From positions 1-64,000 of the forward strand of contig JAGTJM010000087.1 of NCBI GenBank assembly GCA_020747015.1: 64,000 bases of DNA. Reading direction: 5' to 3'. The notes below the pieces were generated by a model. It had not been told where the DNA came from, did no database searches, and saw nothing but the letters and a program-made list of their open reading frames with translations. Origin of the DNA: Pyrenochaeta sp. MPI-SDFR-AT-0127 (Eukaryota; Ascomycota; Dothideomycetes; Pleosporales; Cucurbitariaceae). The translations under genes were made by a program, and so were the position numbers. Of the stretch, positions 1 through 11,448 are shown one piece after another (positions within the stretch are counted from its first letter, which is position 1; every line of letters begins with the position of its first letter).

Positions 1-2
1 AC

Positions 3-176
3 ATCAAGATCTCACTCCTGAATAAGAAAGCCGAGACAGGAAGTACTGAAGTACTCCTACAGGAGCTTCTAAGCGCCCTTGGCCTAGTCAAAGAGGAAGA
101 ATACGACGTTGGCTCTCGTGCGACTGTCAGAGCTACTATTTCGGTGCAAGGAATTCAGCTGGCCCAGGAGGCGTGA
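3..176 (+). CDS. 3' end of a gene that starts left of the window, unidentified
   Basis: The window opens in an open frame of 57 codons that ends at a TGA. The encoded tail has a helical, leucine-rich stretch (LLQELLSALGLVKEEE) followed by an alternating segment (YDVGSRATVRATISVQG) that looks like a real protein C-terminus rather than chance translation. No family is recognised. A 57-codon open frame can occur by chance, so this rests on residue composition and on the frame being open from the very edge. Sequence to the left would settle it. Confidence 0.4.
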   Translation: MKISLLNKKAETGSTEVLLQELLSALGLVKEEEYDVGSRATVRATISVQGIQLAQEA

Positions 177-1926
177 TGAACTTGCATCGAGGCATATGGC
201 AATGTGCATTTGGTCTGGCACTGATGAAACAACACGATGGACCGTGCATAGCTCATGGCAAGTAGTCAGATGCATCTGTCAAGTCGTGGTGCCTGTGAAT
301 TGAAGATGAGCTACAGATGGCATAAATAGTCTTCGCATGTTGAGGTTAGTCCTTTGGCGATCAGCTGACAGGAACTGCCTGATCTGCTTGGGTATAAACA
401 TGGGCCATCATCTCTGGAGGACAAACCAATACCATCTGCGAGGGCATTTCTTCGAAACAAGCCAGACCAGAAGAGGTTTCCTTTGACATATATCAGTCCA
501 ACATACGCATGTATATTAGTGTCGGAGAGTTTTCAAGTGCTAGACAACGCAAACGGAAGTTTGTCACAAAGGCTGACGATACGCGGTCAAAGAGCAGTAG
601 TGTGAATGGTCTGGGAACAAATGTCTTCTCACATACTTCTGTGGTACGAGTTCTGGGCGAAAGAGTTTCGCCGACATGAGGGACAATGCCATGCCTGATA
701 GACTCCCACGGTCAAGGGGAAAATCACTGGGACTGCCTGCTCCTGATCAAATCAAGTTCGACAGGGGAATTTGTGAAAGGACTGGATTTGCCGAGATGTC
801 TGGCAATCGAGGAAGAGAATGGTGGAGGCTACTAGGACGCAAAATTGAGATATGCCCTTTGAAGTACAAACGCTTGGCACTGTAGACCCAAGATCCAAGA
901 CCCCGCAACGTGGTGGACGAAAACGAGGAGGCGAACAGGGTATTAATGGAAACTTTGGGAACGAGAGGGGTTGAGAAAGATCTATGGCACCTGCGACACC
1001 AGGGTCAGTGGCATGTTCCGTCATGTCAAATGCTGAAGTCGGATTCCATATGATTCGTTCAGATATGAACATAAGCCTTGGGAGCGTGGCATCAAGCCTG
1101 ATTCACATACAGGGAACATGGACCGGTGTCAGTTATACGCATGCAAAACACGCACCTGCATCAAGATCGCACTTGTCACGCTGGGCCGCGCATACGATCC
1201 AGGCCCGGGCCGGGATGTCTTCAGGAGACAGCGAATTGAGCACCTGGTAACGATCTCGCTTTTGTTTTTCTGATCATCATCTGAGGCTATCGATTCATGT
1301 CGGTCAAAGTTGTGGGTGCATCGATAGGGCACTTTGTGATGTCGCTCCTTCATCTCTGGCATAGCATGGAAGATCGTACGAACGATGCAGCCACAACGTC
1401 CTCCGCAATCGCGCGAGGCAATCGGTGGGACACATCCCAGTACCGCGTGCCATGGTTGCAGCAAGACAAAGGGCGGTCGAGTCAGGAATGAAGCGGTTTG
1501 GACAGGAGCGGGGAAGCGGAAGTGACCCCAGAGAACTTGCAGCTGAACCCTCTCCTCATGGCGGCCCAACCGCACGGCTCGGCAGTAGCGCGCCGGTCCA
1601 CGCCTCTCCAGCCATTGCAGCCATCACATAATCGGGCCGACGGTCGTAGCTTTCCCGAACATTTGATTCGTGTCGCATTCGCAATGCCTGGAGGGCTGAA
1701 ATGAGTGCAACTCCTTTTGTCGCGAGGGCCTGCCAATACGGCGTCTGTCCCGCAGCCACCACTCGTCACATTGCTAAGGTTCATCCCGACACAAAGGACG
1801 CCGATCAGTCACCTACGCGGCGAAACACTCTCTCAGGACATAACAGTAATGCTCTTCTTCTGCCAAACTCCTTCCTCGGAGCTCTAAACTCCCTGCTGCT
1901 TTTCTGCAGCACTGTGACGACTCGTC
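177..1926. other. Intergenic, no gene recognised
   Basis: About 1.75 kb without a frame that looks protein-like. Open frames on both strands overlap each other and have shadow-like composition. The last 200 bases are presumably the promoter and leader of the receptor gene that follows; I see no clear TATA element. Confidence 0.5.
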
Positions 1927-3350
1927 ATGGCGTCCAATACCACAGTCGGCGCCATGCCTCCGCCCCCAGGTGTGATCCCCAATTTCGACAATCCTGAGTC
2001 GATCGTACATCGCATTATCATTGCATCTGTGTTGGGGCCGGTCATTGGCATACCCATCTGTATACTACGATTGTATACCAAGCGGTATATTCTCCGGCTC
2101 GTCGGGTGGGACGACTGTATGTCTCCTCAAGTTCGATGGCGCCAAACTAATGCTAACTGCCCGCAGACGCCATCGTACTGGCAACGGTACGCTTTTGTGT
2201 AGCTTAACTCTCAAATCACCACTAACTGACTCTGTGATAGATACTTGCTTTAGGCTTCTCTATCCTGACCGGCTATCGCAAGTTTCAACCGTATCATTAT
2301 GGTTTCAATCAACTGACTGTGTGTAGAAACAACCAATGGACTTGGCTACCACATTTGGGATGTCCCCGCAGACAAGTTCTATAGGCTGATGAAGGTATTG
2401 ATATCTTGTATACCCGGCGCCTTCAAACATTTACTGAATGCCATCAGCTGGGTGATATTGCGGGCCCAATCTTCTACAACCTTTCCACCTTGTTCACCAA
2501 AGTCTCGCTATGTCTCTTCTACCTGCGACTATCTCCATTTAGTACGTTCCGCATCGCCGTCTACTTGGTCATGGTAGCCTCAATCATCTATAGTGTGCTG
2601 GCGGCTTTTGGCTTTACCTGGGTGTGCCAACCGATTGCCAAATACTGGGATTTCTCAATCATCACCGGCAAATGCATCAACCTAAACGCATACTTCCTCG
2701 CCACTGCGTGCATCAACGCAGCCACTGACTTGGCATTGCTACTTCTCCCCATCTTCATCATCAAGGACCTTCATCTACCTCGAAAGCGGAAGATTAGCGT
2801 CACATTGCTACTCATGACTGGTTCGTTGTAAGTCGCGAAGGTACCGCTATATTCTACGTAGATACTGATATACTTTAGTGTATGTGTGGTCAGTCTCATT
2901 CGCGTACATGCGGTCGTCAAAGGAATGAACAGTATTCCTACAGACGGAACATGGGCGATGGTAGCCAATTTCATCTGGCTGTATGCACGTCGCACCTTAT
3001 CTACGCGTGTTATTGCTAACTGCCATAGTCTAATCGAAATGTGGCTTGGTATCATCTGCACTTGTCTGCTCTCGCTCCACAATTTCATTCGATTCCATTT
3101 TCGGGGTAAGAAAGACTCTGATGGGAACGTGGCTTTCCCCGCAGTAAGAGATCCGAACAGTGACCGGCTCGCCCAAAATGCGCAAGCACATGTGCCGGAT
3201 TCTGGTTACTATTCCGGGCAACTATCAAATATGAGTCTGGACACCATAGATGTAGAAAGACAGACTCAGGTGACGGGAGACGCGCCTGGGGTTCGACCAG
3301 CAGCATCCGATAAGAGTCTCTTGACGTCTGTTTCAAGATGTGACGACTAA
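1927..3350 (+). CDS. Pth11/SAT4-type seven-helix membrane protein (fungal rhodopsin-like domain)
   Basis: Predicted plasma-membrane receptor-like protein of the fungal SAT4/Pth11 superfamily, about 380 residues. Visible marks are GWDDYA after the first helix, the NGLGYHIWDVP loop, GDIAGPIFYNLSTLFTKVSL, the extracellular CINLNAYF region and a final helix before a hydrophilic tail rich in Asp and Ser. The best model has exons 1927-2116, 2167-2186, 2241-2301, 2327-2394, 2448-2827, 2879-2980 and 3029-3350; all phases close. The third intron would be only 25 nt, so that junction is uncertain. There is no CFEM domain. Its 3' end faces a GMC oxidoreductase. The ligand is unknown; members of the family have been linked to host-surface sensing, but that cannot be inferred for this copy. 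Confidence 0.85.
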
Positions 3351-3637
3351 TTCGATTAAATAACGGAACCACCCTTACCTGCGGAAATGCTGGAATGACG
3401 GAGTTCGCTGGAGTCAAAAGCATCATCTGGATCTGGGAATATGGATCTTAGCATTTCTGGGTATATGGATGTCTCATGTAGGTTTTGTTTTCGAGATATC
3501 CCATCAGCATTACGAATTTTCTTTACCAATAATTCATTACTCTAAGAGATATTACGCAAGCTTCATCGTCACTTCTCGATTGACCCTTCCTCTGGTAGAG
3601 CTTTTTATTACTACGATACGGTCTATTCTCGGGCGAT

Positions 3638-5645
3638 TTATCTTCCCTTCAAAATATCCTCCGCAATCTTTTCTGCCAACATGTATACGGAACTCTGTGG
3701 ATGGCCTGGGAGGCTGATTGGAATGGCGGAGTTGTCAACGACCCTCAATCCTTTGACACCAAACACCCTCGCCTTTGAATCAACCACGGCACCCTTCTGC
3801 CCAGCCTTTCCCATTGCACATGTCGAGCTAGCATGCCAGATGGGTTGTGCTGACTGTCTGATGAAATCTAGGATTTGCGCATCGGTAGAGACAGCTTCGC
3901 CAGGTGCAATCTCAGGGCCAACAACAATACCCGCAATAGCATTGCTGTTCCATGCCTCGCGAACACGCTTGAAAGCCGCCACCAACGTTTCTCCGTCAGC
4001 AGGGTCTGTCAACCAGCCTAGGTTGATGACTGGTGCATCTGCAATGGAGGCGCTGCGGATCGTCACGTTGCCCCTAGATAGCGGCGTGAGGAGCGTCCCG
4101 CTAATAGCACCGATGGTTGTTAGGTTCACAAAACCACCAGGGAATCCGGAAGCAATGTACTCGATTTCGGGCCAGTCAGACGGGAATTGTGCAAGAAGAG
4201 ACGCAGTTCGGGCCGAAAGACCTGTGCGGCTTTTCGCTGGCAGTTTCTCAAAGGAGAGGTAACCGCCCGCAGAACTGTACGGCCCTGCAGCGTTGGAAAG
4301 ATATTGCTGTACCGCGAAAGCTTGCTGTGCAGGAGTTGCAAGATAGGTACCAGTATTTGGAACACTGAGGCCGCGGAGGACGTTGAAGAATATTTGGTCC
4401 CATAGATTCTGACCCACACCGGCGAGATTGGAGACGACACCAATAGAATACGCGGCTAAAGTTGATGCGGGTCCGATGCCTATCTTCATTAGCGCGTGTT
4501 TCTTCATTCTTAGCTAGTAGGCTATTACCGGACAATAAAAGGAGCTGCGGGGAATGGAAGACGCCCGCTGAGAGAATGACTTCCTTTTTCGCTGAGATCA
4601 CATATTGTTGCCCGCCGGTGGTGACTACCACTCCTGTTGCCCTCTTCTCCTTGTCAAACAAGATTCTTGAGGCCTGCGAACGAAGATAGACATTTATGCG
4701 GCCCTTGTTCTTATTGAGTGCAGACTGAAGATAACTGCTCTTAGACGTGCTCCTCGTAGCATCCTTGGGATCAATAGTAGTTGGCACCCATGCGCCTCCG
4801 TTCACTTTGCCACTGCTGAATCCGCTGGGATTTAGTGTCTGACCAATTGCCTGTAAGGAACGTGCGAGCCAACTCTGGGCTGGGTCGACCCAATTTGCCC
4901 ATGAAACTTGCAGGGGTCCTCTGAGGGAGTTGTCAAATGCGGTGGCATCGTAGAGTACCGTAGCATTCGGTGCATTCCGTTTCTGCAGATTTGGTGGAGT
5001 GAGTGTAGAGGACCTCTTGAAGTACGGTAGGACCTTGTCAAAAGTATAACTCTGGTCGCCTACTAGATCGGCCCAGCGTTGATATGAGCCAACCGTTCCA
5101 CGATGGTACGCCATGGTGTTGATAGCCGAGCTACCACCAAGCGTTTTGCCTTGCGCGTAGTGAATGCGGCGGCCTCCCGCTGAGGCTTGCGGGGTGGATA
5201 TCAGATCCCAATCCATAAGCGAATTGGGTGGGTAGTCCTCTGCAGTGCCCAGAAAAGGTAAGATGAGGCCGTAATATGGGACTACGGATTGGTTTCCATT
5301 GTCCTGCTCGTATAGACCACCAGCCTCAATGACAGCAACGGAGGCGAATGCTGAAAGACGAGCGGCGATAGCGAGCCCAGCGGTTCCGCCACCAATCACT
5401 AGAGAAATTGGTCAGTCAGAACATTTGCTTGTGAAGATGACTTGGTGGGTCGAGATGCTAAGATTCGATCGGTCGGGTTTGGCTTCCGGGAAAAACAACC
5501 CATAAAACCTTAGCAATAGAGTTCACATACCCACATAGTCAAACGACGCATTGCCCGGCGCACCTGGACGAAGTTGTTCTTGTGCTGAACCGCTGGCGAT
5601 GATCGCGCACAACGCTACAACGACGTTTCCGATGTAGGTCAACAT
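3638..5645 (-). CDS. GMC-family FAD oxidoreductase, secreted (aryl-alcohol oxidase/choline dehydrogenase type)
   Basis: Flavoenzyme that oxidises an alcohol substrate using FAD. The model has three exons (5531-5645, 4529-5398, 3638-4479) and 608 residues. A hydrophobic N-terminus (MLTYIGNVVVALCAIIASGSA) is a probable signal peptide. The Rossmann motif VIGGGTAGLAIAARL is rebuilt exactly across the first intron; GGSSAINTMAYHRG and the LLSGIGPAS segment, restored across the second intron, are GMC signatures. The catalytic pair is His in WHASSTCAMG and His in PGHPQSSVY. The start was chosen because it gives the signal peptide. The natural substrate cannot be read from sequence. Length and motifs are complete, so it should be functional. 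Confidence 0.92.
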
Positions 5646-7895
5646 TTGGATTGTGTTAGAAGGATGTCAGTATCCCTCGAACCAGCCGACAAACTAGCAC
5701 GCAGGCACAAGACGGTCTGCGCAACCAACGGATGCCAGTAACTACGACACATTAAGTCTCAGGGTATAAGGCTATAAGAACAGAACCATGGGTTCGGTAG
5801 CATCAGACCGGCCAGACTGTCCGCCCAGTAGCAAGGGCTTTGGTGCGAACTATTGATGCCCTCTTCACCCACCGGGACTTCCGACTCGCAGCTTGCGGCT
5901 TGCAGGCTCGCCTGTTTCCGCAGGGCGCGATGGCCAATCAGTCTTGAACAAGGCGACCCAATTGTAGATCGTGCAGTCCGTATAAGCAGACGAGTACGCT
6001 ACGCCTGCGTGGATATTCGGCCATCGCAGATTTCGCTGACAAAACGCCGCATTGGCGGCTCTGGGCTTTGAAATGAGCTGTCAGGTACATAGATGCATTG
6101 TCAATTTCCTGGGTTTGCACAGAGCGGTGACGGCGGGCCGAATAGGCCAGTGTGATGATTCGCGATGGGCTGAGACCACCATGCCACCCCCACCCGCCTT
6201 CCCCGCTTTCGTACAAATCCCCGGAGGGCCCCTGGATGGTTCCACGTTGTCCAATTTTAGGAGCACAGACTTCTATACATGATACACATCAGCCTAGGAC
6301 AAAGACGTCCATCACGCTGAGCGTTTACAGTTGGTCTGAACGGTATTAAAATTGCTTTTTCCGCAGTGAACCACAATGAAGCACACCTTCCAATACCCAA
6401 CCCCGATATACCCTCCGTCGATGATCACAGCCTCATGACGATCTTTCTAGAACAACGAAAGAACTGACCATCAAATATTCCAAACGCGGGCCTAACGTAC
6501 GGTATTCCAGTCACCATACGACTCAGCCCAGAACGCACAAGCGTATTCACATAAGCAAACTATTCGAATGATACGATTTAACGATATTTGGATCTGACCA
6601 CAAATTCCTGCTTGAGCCTTCTTGTCATGACTCGAGAATTTCAAACATTCGTCCGATGTCAACTGTAGATTATTCATAATTTAGAACTCCGAAGGCCAAC
6701 CCTTCTGGTACAATGTTAGGACGGTACCAGCAGCAACTTTGAAATCTAGTGGTACAGTGCGATGGAGATTCCTGCGGTAAGAATCGGGGCTGAGCAATCT
6801 GCCGCTGAAGAGTGCTGCTAGGGTAGTCCAAGATGGCATACCTACAATTAAGGCCTATTTCGAACTACCACGGGTCTTTTAGACAGCTGCCTCTTTTGCT
6901 TACTTGGACTTACCATCTACAAAATAGTCTCCATGACTCGGCGCGCAGACCGTAGCCTCTCATACTAATCGCCACGATACCTCTGTCTGAAGTTGGAACT
7001 TCACCGGTAACTCTTTTGTAGCCCTTTTCTGATCTCTAGAGGGACTCACTGGCCAATCTGTGCCGTGTTTTCTGCCTGTTCTTATTCCAGGGTAGAGCTC
7101 TCTCGTCTTGTGGTACTTGGTTTTTTAAGGTCAGGAATGCAAGGTTTAAATCTGAATTTCGACTCTCTACGTACACAAGTGTGTACTGTGTATATGCTCC
7201 AACTTCCAACCCAGCTAAACGAGGAAGAGGCTCCCCTTGGAACAAACCATTTTGAGGACTCCCAAGGAGGATTAGAGGTGCTGCACCTATATTATAGGAA
7301 GTAGGTACATGATCCTGCGTTCCTTGAGCCATACTTAGGGTATCTTTATCAATAGACATAAACGGTCTTATTTCTCTACTTGACAGGGATACACTTGGTT
7401 ATGTTGCGTTTAGTGTCGTTAGTAGATGGCCTCTCCGATCATAAGTTGTCTTGAATCCCCCCCCCCCATATGAGTGACAGATACAGTGACGGCTGCTTTA
7501 CCTGAATAACGGAACCTGGCGGTGTTTCCGTTTTATCCTTTCAACACATTCATCTCCCAGATACCACCATAGGTGCGAGAAAAATTACAGCTAAGGCTGA
7601 CATATAACATAGACCTATCCCAGCCACACGAGGAGTATATTTGGGATTGGTGACGAAGGAAGTAGAACTAGAGGACTGGCTAAGGCTTTTACTGAGACTA
7701 AGAAATCTAATACCGCAATCTATCATAGATGCAGTTTGCCACTCAGATGTTGCCTCCTCTTTCATCGTGTTTCCCCCTCCCAAATCCCTCGTGCAGAGCC
7801 CACACCTTCATGGACTCTTTTCGTCTTCGTTGGTGATACTATTTTTGTTTTATCTGACATGACGCATTCTGAGTATTTCGTCGCTTTGCCCGTCA
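5646..7895. other. Intergenic, no gene recognised; 11-C run
   Basis: About 2.2 kb with no protein-like frame. It contains an uninterrupted run of 11 C at 7457-7467, a possible length-variable site or sequencing weak point. The part nearest 5.7 kb is expected to carry the GMC gene promoter. Confidence 0.5.
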
Positions 7896-9041
7896 TCACA
7901 CTCCAAAATCCCTCTTGACTTCTCTTCCGACAGCCTTAATATTCTCCACAATCCACAGTTGCGCATTGCTAAACACTAAAACCGCACCTGGGAGGAAAGC
8001 TAGGTTATTCGATTCCACACCTACCCACACCTTTCCGATCAGCTTTCCTGCCGCATTCCAGATATGCACGCCATCGCCACAGCCGGCCCAGACGTTGCCT
8101 GCTGTGTCGGTGTGGACGCCGTCTGGAGATCCAACGTCGGCGTATGCAAATGTACGGCGACCGTGTAAGGACTTGTGGTCCTCGGAGACGTCGAAGGCGT
8201 AGATAGTTGCGGGCCGTGTAAAGTTGCGATCAAAATTCACCGCGCCAGTGTCGGACACGTAGAGTGTCTTCAGATCTGGGCTGAACTCGAGGCCATTACA
8301 TTGGTTGAATCCATCGGCTACAACTGCGATTTCTCCGGTGCTGGGGCTGAAACGGTAGACTTGCTTGGGGATGGTAGGTGCAGGCCGGAAGTGCTGGAAG
8401 TAGCCGTAGTCTGCGTCTGTGAACCAAATGTCTCCTGTGACCGGGTGCTGGCGGGCGTCGTTGATGGAGCTGAAATTTCGTCCGAGGAAAGAAGTGAGGA
8501 TCTTTTCACTAGAGCCAGTGACAGGGTCCACAGAAACGAGAGCGGAGTAGTTATCAAAGTCCCCTTGGTCGCAGTAGAGGACTCTGGTTGGGGTTGAGCT
8601 GTTGGTCTCCGTTCCGGGAGGGTAATAAGATGTTGCGCCATTGGCTTCAGTGAGGGCAGAATATCGGGTCGACGAGATGGAATAGTCGTTCGCTAGGTCA
8701 ATGATAGTCACATTGATAGGGTTGTTGATATCTTTCGCCCAGTTGGAAGTTACATAAATCTTGTTCGTGTCCTTGTTATACACGCCAGCTTCGTGAAAAG
8801 CTTCCCAGTTCAGATCATGCAGCTGTCGCGCCGTCGCATTCTCTCCAATTACCGCATTGAAGCTCTCATCGTACGCGAGGAGACTGATGGTGCTTGGATT
8901 CGATGTATTGGTCGTTAGAATGGAGGAGAGGTATGAGGGGTTTGTAGCGAAGGATAGCAGATCGACGGGAATGATACTCGACATGATTGTAACAGTTGTG
9001 GTAATGACTGTTTTCCAAATGACGGGTAACTGAGCTTCCAT
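7896..9041 (-). CDS. SMP-30/gluconolactonase-like hydrolase (lactonohydrolase)
   Basis: Single-exon protein of 381 residues with the six-bladed propeller pattern of the SMP-30/gluconolactonase/lactonohydrolase group, metal-dependent enzymes that open lactone rings. Supporting segments are GDIWFTDADYGYFQ, the metal-site regions INDARQHP and FNQCNGLEFSPD, LYVSDTG, and SPDGVHTDTAGNVW near the C-terminus. The first 20 or so residues are hydrophobic and Thr-rich and could be a weak signal sequence; a second Met (MSSIIPVDLL) is an alternative start. Several NxT/S sites would fit secretion. It stands alone between two long gaps, so context adds nothing about its substrate. Confidence 0.85.
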   Translation of the reverse strand: MEAQLPVIWKTVITTTVTIMSSIIPVDLLSFATNPSYLSSILTTNTSNPSTISLLAYDESFNAVIGENATARQLHDLNWEAFHEAGVYNKDTNKIYVTSNWAKDINNPINVTIIDLANDYSISSTRYSALTEANGATSYYPPGTETNSSTPTRVLYCDQGDFDNYSALVSVDPVTGSSEKILTSFLGRNFSSINDARQHPVTGDIWFTDADYGYFQHFRPAPTIPKQVYRFSPSTGEIAVVADGFNQCNGLEFSPDLKTLYVSDTGAVNFDRNFTRPATIYAFDVSEDHKSLHGRRTFAYADVGSPDGVHTDTAGNVWAGCGDGVHIWNAAGKLIGKVWVGVESNNLAFLPGAVLVFSNAQLWIVENIKAVGREVKRDFGV

Positions 9042-10281
9042 CCTCTCTTAATGTACTAAGCTGGGGTGATCGTCCTTGCGATTCAATAAATCGGGCCTGT
9101 CACAACGTCATCCACCCCTCGAAGTACCAGCGTGATCCAGGTCACTCTTGTCGTTCGGCGCAATGTCCTATGGGCCCTGTGCTCGCCATGCGCGGACCTG
9201 CATGCTGGTTTCGAGAGATTGGAGATAATGCTGGCTTATGTGGGGCAACGGTGGATATGTCCGAGGTTCTTCCACAGAGGGGCTCGCAGCGTGGATCTGT
9301 TTCCTCGTGGTGGAGTGAAAGATCAACACCTATCGGTCCGCCTCCAGGTCTAAAAGGGCTTGAGATTGACAAGGTATTTTCAACAGCATGCTAGTGTGTA
9401 GTAACCACAGCCTCCAAAAATTCCTCTGCTGATGAAGGATGGCGAGGGTAGCTTAAGATTAGACGGCATCTCCTGTGAGTGCAATTACAACACCAAGATT
9501 GCTTTAATCGAAGTATCGTATAGCCTGTGAGCATCATATGGTCAATATGGTACATGTAATGCAGGCATTGGTGAGCTGACTCGCTTCGGTACCTATGTGT
9601 GCACTTTGGCGATCACTAAAAGCTTTCAAATGTTCTATCACGTAGAAGAGAGAAGTCAAGTCCATCTTCAAGGTATCTTCTCTCCATCATAACTTTTCTT
9701 CCGCGACTCAGGTATATGGAGGCCCAGCTGCTCCAAGTACCTTAAAATGGTTGGCTATCACTGTGCAGGTGGGTAGCAAGGTGGAAAACATATCTATGGG
9801 AAAACAAGAGAGATACAGAGTGTAAAGAAAGCTTCCACGCTCAGTGCAGCGCCAATGCAGTTGTACTGGCCAGCGAGACATCAATACGAGGGAGCACTTG
9901 GAGGAGCGAGTCGCTTATCGCTATCGCCATGATCCCGGCGGCGATCCAAGGGTCTGGCCAGGCACATCACCAAAGTACCATAATTTTGCAAACCCCCACG
10001 ACCCTTTCTTTCTCCTTCTGACACCACCAACTCCACACCCTACTTGCACAGTATCCATCATGGCTTTCATTCGATCGTTTACTTCTGGTACAAACGTGCA
10101 CGACATACGAAAGTGAATATAGCTCACCGCCTCCATTTGCTTGCAACACCGCTCCTCCGGCCGCCCGGGTTTGCAATTGCTTGCGAGTAGCACGCACGCC
10201 TAATATTCACCGTTCCGTGTCACGATAGCAATACAACGTTTCTAAAGTCCACTGACACGAGCATATAACTTTGAACAGCGT
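9042..10281. other. Intergenic, no gene recognised
   Basis: Divergent intergenic region between the lactonase-like gene and the SET gene. It must hold both promoters. No open frame on either strand looks like a protein. Confidence 0.5.
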
Positions 10282-11448
10282 ATGCTTACCATGGTGATCA
10301 CATCCGAGGCATCTGCCTCCACTACCGCTTCTTCAGTGTCTAGCGTCTCGCGACCACCCTCTATATCCTCCGCATCTACCTCTGCTGACCAGGGCAATTC
10401 ACTCCCAGCCGGTGCACCCGTTTCCTCTCTGTTCGAAGTTCGCCATACCCCAAGTGCCGGCCGCGCTGTCTTTGCAGCCCAGGACATACCAAAAGACACG
10501 CTGATATGGCAGTCAACTGACCTAACGCTCTCTGTCCTCCTTCGAGAATATAGGCGTGAAGTATGTGGCCAGTGCTTTGGCTACGATTACGGACGGGATC
10601 TTGATATTCGGGATAAGACAGTGGGCTTTGCATTCTGTAACAAGGACTGTCAGGACAAATGGAGGGAGGAGCACGGCGAGGTTGGCATAGAAGCATGGGC
10701 TGCTGTGGAAAAGCTGGTCAAGGGACGGAGCAAGGAGGACAGCGAAATGGTCGATGTCGACCTACCACGGCCGAAGAAGAAGGAGATTACACAGGCGTGG
10801 GAAGCTGTTGCTGCTCAGGCGGCGCTGATTCGAGTGGCGAGGGAAGGATCCGTAGGGGGAGATGTCGCAGTCCAGATCACGAAGCAGCACAAGAAGGCGT
10901 TGCAAAAGGCGCTGCTACAGCAAATCTCACCAGATGTTATGAGCTTTTGCGTCAGCGGCATTGTGTGGCGACACCACAACCCTCAGGAGTGGGACAAAGT
11001 CCTCGCTCTTGCCCGGGACAGCACACCCTACCACAGCACAGACGACCTGCATGCCTTCACCAGGACGTACCTGCACCTCCTCGCCATTCTCCCGCTCCCT
11101 CTGCTTCCCATCGTCACATCGGAGATGCTCTTTGTCCTCTCCTCACGTGACTCACACAACTCGTTTGGCATCCGGTCTCTTGAAGACGACGGCTCCGAGT
11201 TCTTTGGGTACGGGTGTTGGCCTGCTGCAAGCTATTTCAACCATTCGTGCGGCCCGAATATTGAGAAGCGACGGGAGGGACGGGTGTGGCAGTTCAAGGC
11301 GGGCAAGGATATCGAGGACGGGGAGGAGTTGTGCATTACGTATCTGAGCGGTGAGGAGAGGAAGTTGTCGAGGGGAAAGCGGATGTTGACATTGAAGGGG
11401 AACTGGGGATTTGATTGTGGATGTGACAGATGTGAGCCGGTGCTATAG
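10282..11448 (+). CDS. SET-domain protein of the Set5/Set6-SMYD type, putative lysine methyltransferase
   Basis: Single-exon gene of 388 residues. A Ser/Thr-rich N-terminal leader of about 50 residues precedes the first part of the SET fold (VRHTPSAGRAVFAAQDIPKDTLIW). This is interrupted by a Cys-rich, MYND-like insert (CGQC...FCNKDCQDKW at about residues 94-122). The catalytic part follows as GYGCWPAASYFNHSCGPN, with the NHSC pseudoknot motif, then GEELCITYL and a post-SET zinc cluster CGCDRCEP at the C-terminus. The order SET-N, zinc insert, SET-C, post-SET is that of SMYD and yeast Set5/Set6 proteins, which methylate histone or non-histone lysines. The substrate is unknown. All key motifs are present. 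A second Met three codons in is an equally possible start. Confidence 0.85.
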   Translation: MLTMVITSEASASTTASSVSSVSRPPSISSASTSADQGNSLPAGAPVSSLFEVRHTPSAGRAVFAAQDIPKDTLIWQSTDLTLSVLLREYRREVCGQCFGYDYGRDLDIRDKTVGFAFCNKDCQDKWREEHGEVGIEAWAAVEKLVKGRSKEDSEMVDVDLPRPKKKEITQAWEAVAAQAALIRVAREGSVGGDVAVQITKQHKKALQKALLQQISPDVMSFCVSGIVWRHHNPQEWDKVLALARDSTPYHSTDDLHAFTRTYLHLLAILPLPLLPIVTSEMLFVLSSRDSHNSFGIRSLEDDGSEFFGYGCWPAASYFNHSCGPNIEKRREGRVWQFKAGKDIEDGEELCITYLSGEERKLSRGKRMLTLKGNWGFDCGCDRCEPVL

